64,000 bases of DNA from Alphaproteobacteria bacterium (GTDB taxonomy: Bacteria > Pseudomonadota > Alphaproteobacteria > Rhizobiales > Rhizobiaceae). The stretch covers positions 310,001 to 374,000 of the forward strand of contig JAHJHT010000002.1 of the NCBI GenBank assembly GCA_018823835.1, written 5' to 3'. Shown here one piece after another: positions 60,091 through 64,000 of this stretch (positions within the stretch are counted from its first letter, which is position 1; every line of letters begins with the position of its first letter). The notes under the pieces are model-generated. The model was not told the DNA's origin and made no database searches. It saw only the letters and a list, made by a program, of their open reading frames with translations. The translations under genes were made by a program, and so were the position numbers.

Positions 60091-60876
60091 CTAGCTGAGG
60101 AACGGCTCCCATTTTGTGCCGTGCTTTGTCGAGACCAGTTCCGTTCGGGGCAATTCATTGGTCTCGATAACCGCCACGAATGGATACAGATGGATCCCCC
60201 TGATGCGGCTCTGGAAGGGCGTCGAGGGCACAACGGTACGGCGTTCCGGATCAGTGCCCGCAGTTTGGTTCCGGTTGTTGTTCAGCGTATCGGCAAGGCC
60301 GTGCACCATGCTTGCAAAGGAACTCCTTTCGCTGTGAATGTCCTCGCATAGATAGACGCCGCCGGGCGCGAGATGGGGTAGCATCTCTTCCATCGAAACC
60401 ATCTGCTGCTCCGGCAGATGCCCCCCGTCATCGATGACGATATCGACCTTCGGGACCTCGCGACGCAAACCCTGCCAGAAGTCCCGGTCTGCTTGATCGC
60501 CGATAAATATCCGGACGTCCGTCGATTCATAGCGTTTGCATGCCGGCTCGATGTCGACGCCAACGATCTTTGCACCGGGGCCGAAATAGTCTTTCCACAT
60601 CGCCAGGCTGCCCCCGCTAAACACGCCAATTTCAAGCACGGTGGGAGCGGCGCCCCTGAACTTCGAAAAATGCCGGTCATAGATGTCGAAATAGTGCCGC
60701 CACTTCCAGATACCGGGGCCGTCGATGTTGCGGTCGAAGAACTCTTCGAGATCATTCTTCGCGGGTCTATTTTCATACGACTTGAGAGCCGGCCACACCG
60801 GGGATGCTGCAAAGCGCTTGCCACGGGCCTGGTTGCCGATCCGCCATCGGATAGAGCGGGAGAACTTCTTGAACAT
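60091..60876 (-). CDS. Class I SAM-dependent methyltransferase (macrocin O-methyltransferase-like fold)
   Basis: VLEIGVFSGGSLAMWKDYFGPGAKIVGVDIEPACKRY; VDIVIDDGGHLPEQQMVSMEEMLPHLAPGGVYLCEDIHS. Confidence 0.82.
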   Translation of the reverse strand: MFKKFSRSIRWRIGNQARGKRFAASPVWPALKSYENRPAKNDLEEFFDRNIDGPGIWKWRHYFDIYDRHFSKFRGAAPTVLEIGVFSGGSLAMWKDYFGPGAKIVGVDIEPACKRYESTDVRIFIGDQADRDFWQGLRREVPKVDIVIDDGGHLPEQQMVSMEEMLPHLAPGGVYLCEDIHSERSSFASMVHGLADTLNNNRNQTAGTDPERRTVVPSTPFQSRIRGIHLYPFVAVIETNELPRTELVSTKHGTKWEPFLS

Positions 60877-60992
60877 GGACCTCTGCCCCGAATTGTCTGG
60901 CCTTGCATACAGTTTCACCCGGAGATTCGAAGTGGCTGATACGGGCCGCAGACTTTGACGCATGCCACACGAACGTGCCCGGCCGGCCAGCC

Positions 60993-61895
60993 CTATTCCT
61001 TGGCCAGCGCCGCATCCACGTCCTTGCCGTGCGGAATGGCCGGCTGAGCGCCCGGTTTCAGGCAGGCGAGAGAGCCTGCGGCCGCGGCGCGCCGCAGCGC
61101 CTGTTCGAGCGGCAGCCCGGCCGAAAGCCCTGCGCCAAGATAACCGCAGAAGGTGTCGCCGGCGCCAACCGTGTCGACCGGCATGATCTTCAGCGCAGGT
61201 ACACTGATATCGCCCTTCGGTGTTGCCGCCAGCACCCCATCGCCGCCCAGCGTCACGATCACGGTGCGGCCAGTCTTTTCGACGAAGGTGCGCATGCGCG
61301 CAGCGCGGTCGCCGCCCGCGAGTTCCAGCGCGTCGGCATAGAGGTCGAACTCGGTCTCGTTCGCAACAACGTAGTCGGCAGAGGCCAGGAGGTCGGCGGC
61401 GTCGGCGCGGAAAGGTGCCGTGTTGAGCACGCTGATGGCGCCGGCAGCGGTCGCGGTTGCCAGCGCCTTGCGCACCGTGGCGATCGGGATCTCGTGCTGC
61501 AGCAGTACGACCTCGCCCTTCTTGAGCAGGGCCTTTGTCATATCGCCTGGCAGCACAGTGGCGTTGGCGCCCGGCACCACGGCGATGACGTTTTCGCCCT
61601 TCTCGTCGACCAGGATCAGCGCCGTGCCGGTCGCCGCATGGGTTTCGCCGACTCCGGACAGGTCGACCCTGCCCTGCTTGAGACAGGCCAGCGCCTCGGC
61701 CGCGAAAGCGTCCTTGCCGACGGCGCCGATCATGCGCACCTGGCCGCCGGCCCGCGCCGCCGCCAGCGCCTGGTTGGCGCCCTTCCCGCCGGGCGCGGTG
61801 CGAAAATCGTCGCCGGGCACGGTTTCGCCCGCCGCCGGAAGGCGCGTCACATTGGCGATGAGGTCGAGATTGATGGAGCCGATGACCGTGATCAA
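60993..61895 (-). CDS. rbsK: Ribokinase
   Basis: MITVIGSINLDLIANVTRLPAAGETVPGDDFRTAPGGKGANQALAAARAGG; VDTVGAGDTFCGYLGA. Confidence 0.94.
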   Translation of the reverse strand: MITVIGSINLDLIANVTRLPAAGETVPGDDFRTAPGGKGANQALAAARAGGQVRMIGAVGKDAFAAEALACLKQGRVDLSGVGETHAATGTALILVDEKGENVIAVVPGANATVLPGDMTKALLKKGEVVLLQHEIPIATVRKALATATAAGAISVLNTAPFRADAADLLASADYVVANETEFDLYADALELAGGDRAARMRTFVEKTGRTVIVTLGGDGVLAATPKGDISVPALKIMPVDTVGAGDTFCGYLGAGLSAGLPLEQALRRAAAAGSLACLKPGAQPAIPHGKDVDAALAKE

Positions 61896-61973
61896 GAAGA
61901 TGCCTCCCGGAAATTTTCCGGGAAGCTAGCCTTTGTCGGCGCCGCTTTCCAGCGGCCATCGCACCAGAAAGCG

Positions 61974-62867
61974 TCAGGCCGAAAGCTGGCCTGCCTCCCA
62001 GCCCAGAATGGCGCGCTTGCGCGTCAGGCCCCAGTGGTAGCCTGTCAGCGCACCCGACTTGCCGAGCGCCCGGTGGCAGGGCACCACGAAGGAGACCGGG
62101 TTGGCGCCGACCGCGGCACCCACCGCGCGGCTGGCCGACGGCGAGCCGATCTCTTCGGCGATCGAGGAGTAGGAGCGCGCCTTGCCCATCGGAATCTTCA
62201 ACAGCGCCTGCCAGACGCGGACCTGGAAGTCGGTGCCGATCATGACGACACGCAGCGGCTGCTCCGCACGCCAGGCCGACGGATCGAAGATCCTCGCCGC
62301 ATAGGGCGCGGTGGCCGACATGTCCTCGACATAGGTGGCGTTCGGCCAGCGCCCGGACATGTCGGCGAATGCGGCACGCTCCTCGCCCGGATCGTTGAAG
62401 GAGAGGCCGGCAAGGCCGCGGTCGGTGACCATGACCAGCGCCACGCCGAAAGGCGACAGATGATAGCCATAGCGGATGGTGACGCCGTCGCCGCGCGTCT
62501 TGTAGTGGCCGGGCGACATCGCCTCATGCGTGACGAAGAGGTCGTGCAGGCGGCCAGGACCAGACATGCCGACCTCGTAGGAAGCCTCGAGCAGCGGCAG
62601 GCCCTCGTCGAGCAGCCTTCGCGCATGGTCGAGCGTCACGGCCTGCAGAAAGCCCTTGGGCGACAGGCCGGCCCAGCGGGTGAACAGTTTTTGCAGCGCC
62701 GTCGGCGTCTGGCCGACTTCGGCGGCGAGCGTCTCGAGCGAGGGCTGGTCGCGGTAGTCGAGGCTGATCTTCTCGATCACGCGCCGCACGGTCTCGTAAT
62801 CGCCGCCGGTCGGCGTGATATCGGTTTCGAGGATCGTCTCGGTTCTGAGTGGCATGTGTGCGTTCAT
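61974..62867 (-). CDS. AraC-type HTH fused to O6-methylguanine-DNA methyltransferase
   Basis: AraC-like HTH (SLETLAAEVGQTPTALQKLFTRWAGLSPKGFLQA) plus MGMT motif VPCHRALGKSGALTGYHWG; no N-terminal Ada Zn domain. Confidence 0.9.
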   Translation of the reverse strand: MNAHMPLRTETILETDITPTGGDYETVRRVIEKISLDYRDQPSLETLAAEVGQTPTALQKLFTRWAGLSPKGFLQAVTLDHARRLLDEGLPLLEASYEVGMSGPGRLHDLFVTHEAMSPGHYKTRGDGVTIRYGYHLSPFGVALVMVTDRGLAGLSFNDPGEERAAFADMSGRWPNATYVEDMSATAPYAARIFDPSAWRAEQPLRVVMIGTDFQVRVWQALLKIPMGKARSYSSIAEEIGSPSASRAVGAAVGANPVSFVVPCHRALGKSGALTGYHWGLTRKRAILGWEAGQLSA

Positions 62868-62955
62868 GGCAAAAATCTCCCGTGAACGCCAATATCTTCG
62901 CCGGCGGGCCGCTTCTCCACCCGATTCCTGCAGCTCAGGCCGGAATATTTCCAGC

Positions 62956-63444
62956 TTAACCGCGCTTGGCCCTGGCCAGCGCACCGGAGAAGGCCGAGGC
63001 GAAGCTCTCACGGTCGTCCGGGTTGAGGAAACTGCCGATCGGGACGCTTTCGCCACGCGAATCGACAGCCATGCTGGTGATGCCGATCTCGGCATGGCGG
63101 GCGACGGAGAAGCGCGACCAGAACGGATTGAAATGGTGCGCCACAGCCCTTCCCGACGGTGCGATCTTGCGGATGTCGAGGCTGGTGCGCGACAACGATA
63201 CCTCTTCGCGGACGCGAGCGGCGCGGTAGTTCAGCCGGAAGGCACCGTAGACGAGCAGCAGGTCGAGGCCGAAGAAGCCGAAGACCGGCCAGGCGCCGCG
63301 GGCGAGGAAGATCGCCCCGGCGACCAGCCAGATGGCGGCGAGCGTGCCCATCAGCACCATGAAGCCGGTGCGCCCAAGCGAGCGGTGCGGCGTCAGCAGC
63401 GCCCGGAAAAAGGGCTCGTCTGGGGCGAGGTTTGTGTCGCTCAT
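62956..63444 (-). CDS. DUF2244 domain-containing membrane protein
   Basis: Two TM segments, FFGLDLLLVYGAFRLNYRAARVREEVSLSRTSLDIRK. Confidence 0.87.
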   Translation of the reverse strand: MSDTNLAPDEPFFRALLTPHRSLGRTGFMVLMGTLAAIWLVAGAIFLARGAWPVFGFFGLDLLLVYGAFRLNYRAARVREEVSLSRTSLDIRKIAPSGRAVAHHFNPFWSRFSVARHAEIGITSMAVDSRGESVPIGSFLNPDDRESFASAFSGALARAKRG

Positions 63445-63466
63445 GGGCCTCGATTATAGAGGGGCG

Positions 63467-64000
63467 ATGAAAGAACCCAAACAGAAAACCCGCGACAAAT
63501 TGCGCCTGCGCGACGGCTCCAACGCCAAGCCAAGGCCGCGGCCGAAGCGGCCGTTCTCGCGCTATACGCCGGAGGAGGTCGACGAGATCTTCCGGCGCTT
63601 CGCGGTGCAGCGACCGGAACCGAAAGGCGAGCTTGAACACGTCAACGCCTTCACGCTGCTGGTCGCGGTCGTGCTGTCGGCGCAGGCGACGGACGCCGGC
63701 GTCAACAAGGCGACGCGGGCGCTGTTTGCCGAAGCCGACACGCCGCAGAAGATGGTGGCACTCGGCGAGGCGGCGGTCGGCGGGCACATCCGCACCATCG
63801 GGCTGTGGCGCAACAAGGCGAAGAACGTCATCGCGCTGTCTGAAGCGCTGATCCGCGACCATGACGGCGTTGTGCCGGGCGACCGTGACGCGCTGGTCAA
63901 GCTGCCAGGCGTCGGGCGCAAGACGGCCAATGTGGTGCTGAACATGGCCTTCGGCCAGCCGACTATGGCGGTCGACACGCACATACTGCGCATAGGCAAC
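63467..64000 (+). CDS. nth: Endonuclease III (3' truncated by window edge)
   Basis: FTLLVAVVLSAQATDAGVNKATRALF; LVKLPGVGRKTANVVLNMAFGQPTMAVDTHILRIGN HhH-GPD motif. Confidence 0.94.
   Translation, partial: MKEPKQKTRDKLRLRDGSNAKPRPRPKRPFSRYTPEEVDEIFRRFAVQRPEPKGELEHVNAFTLLVAVVLSAQATDAGVNKATRALFAEADTPQKMVALGEAAVGGHIRTIGLWRNKAKNVIALSEALIRDHDGVVPGDRDALVKLPGVGRKTANVVLNMAFGQPTMAVDTHILRIGN

Noticed and set aside
60903-62885. 660-aa plus-strand ORF antisense to rbsK and the AraC-MGMT gene
   Set aside because: Shadow ORF opposite two confidently identified genes; no domain recognised.

Overview
64 kb window from a GC-rich alphaproteobacterial chromosome, probably Hyphomicrobiales/Phyllobacteriaceae (inference from gene content and synteny). 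No rRNA, tRNA, CRISPR array, transposase or prophage signature was recognised. Most of the window is ordinary housekeeping: sppA end, ihfB, rRNA/tRNA methyltransferases, lspA, hybrid histidine kinase, olsB, grpE, a cysteine/siroheme operon, PBP1A, RNase D, polA, zur-like, gnd, fur-like, an aglR/aglEFGAK alpha-glucoside locus, an ECF sigma/anti-sigma/subtilase operon, rbsK, AraC-MGMT and nth. The unusual part is about 28.5-42.9 kb. It is a compact cluster of predicted exported proteins: a caspase-like (C14) protease, a six-cysteine small protein, a membrane-anchored protein, a WD40-caspase protein, a Memo-like/CapA-like fusion, two tandem MORN-repeat paralogues, and two divergently transcribed chymotrypsin-fold proteases (one glutamyl-endopeptidase-like, one trypsin-like zymogen). 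I propose this as a candidate envelope-located proteolytic system. Other items worth checking are a three-hairpin C-rich-loop sRNA candidate upstream of the M20 peptidase gene, two perfect LacI-type operators spaced 210 bp apart at aglR/aglE, an SD-sequestering hairpin at cysG, a Pol I with degraded proofreading motifs, a frameshifted small membrane protein, and an anti-sigma factor with a subtilase-propeptide-like C-terminus.
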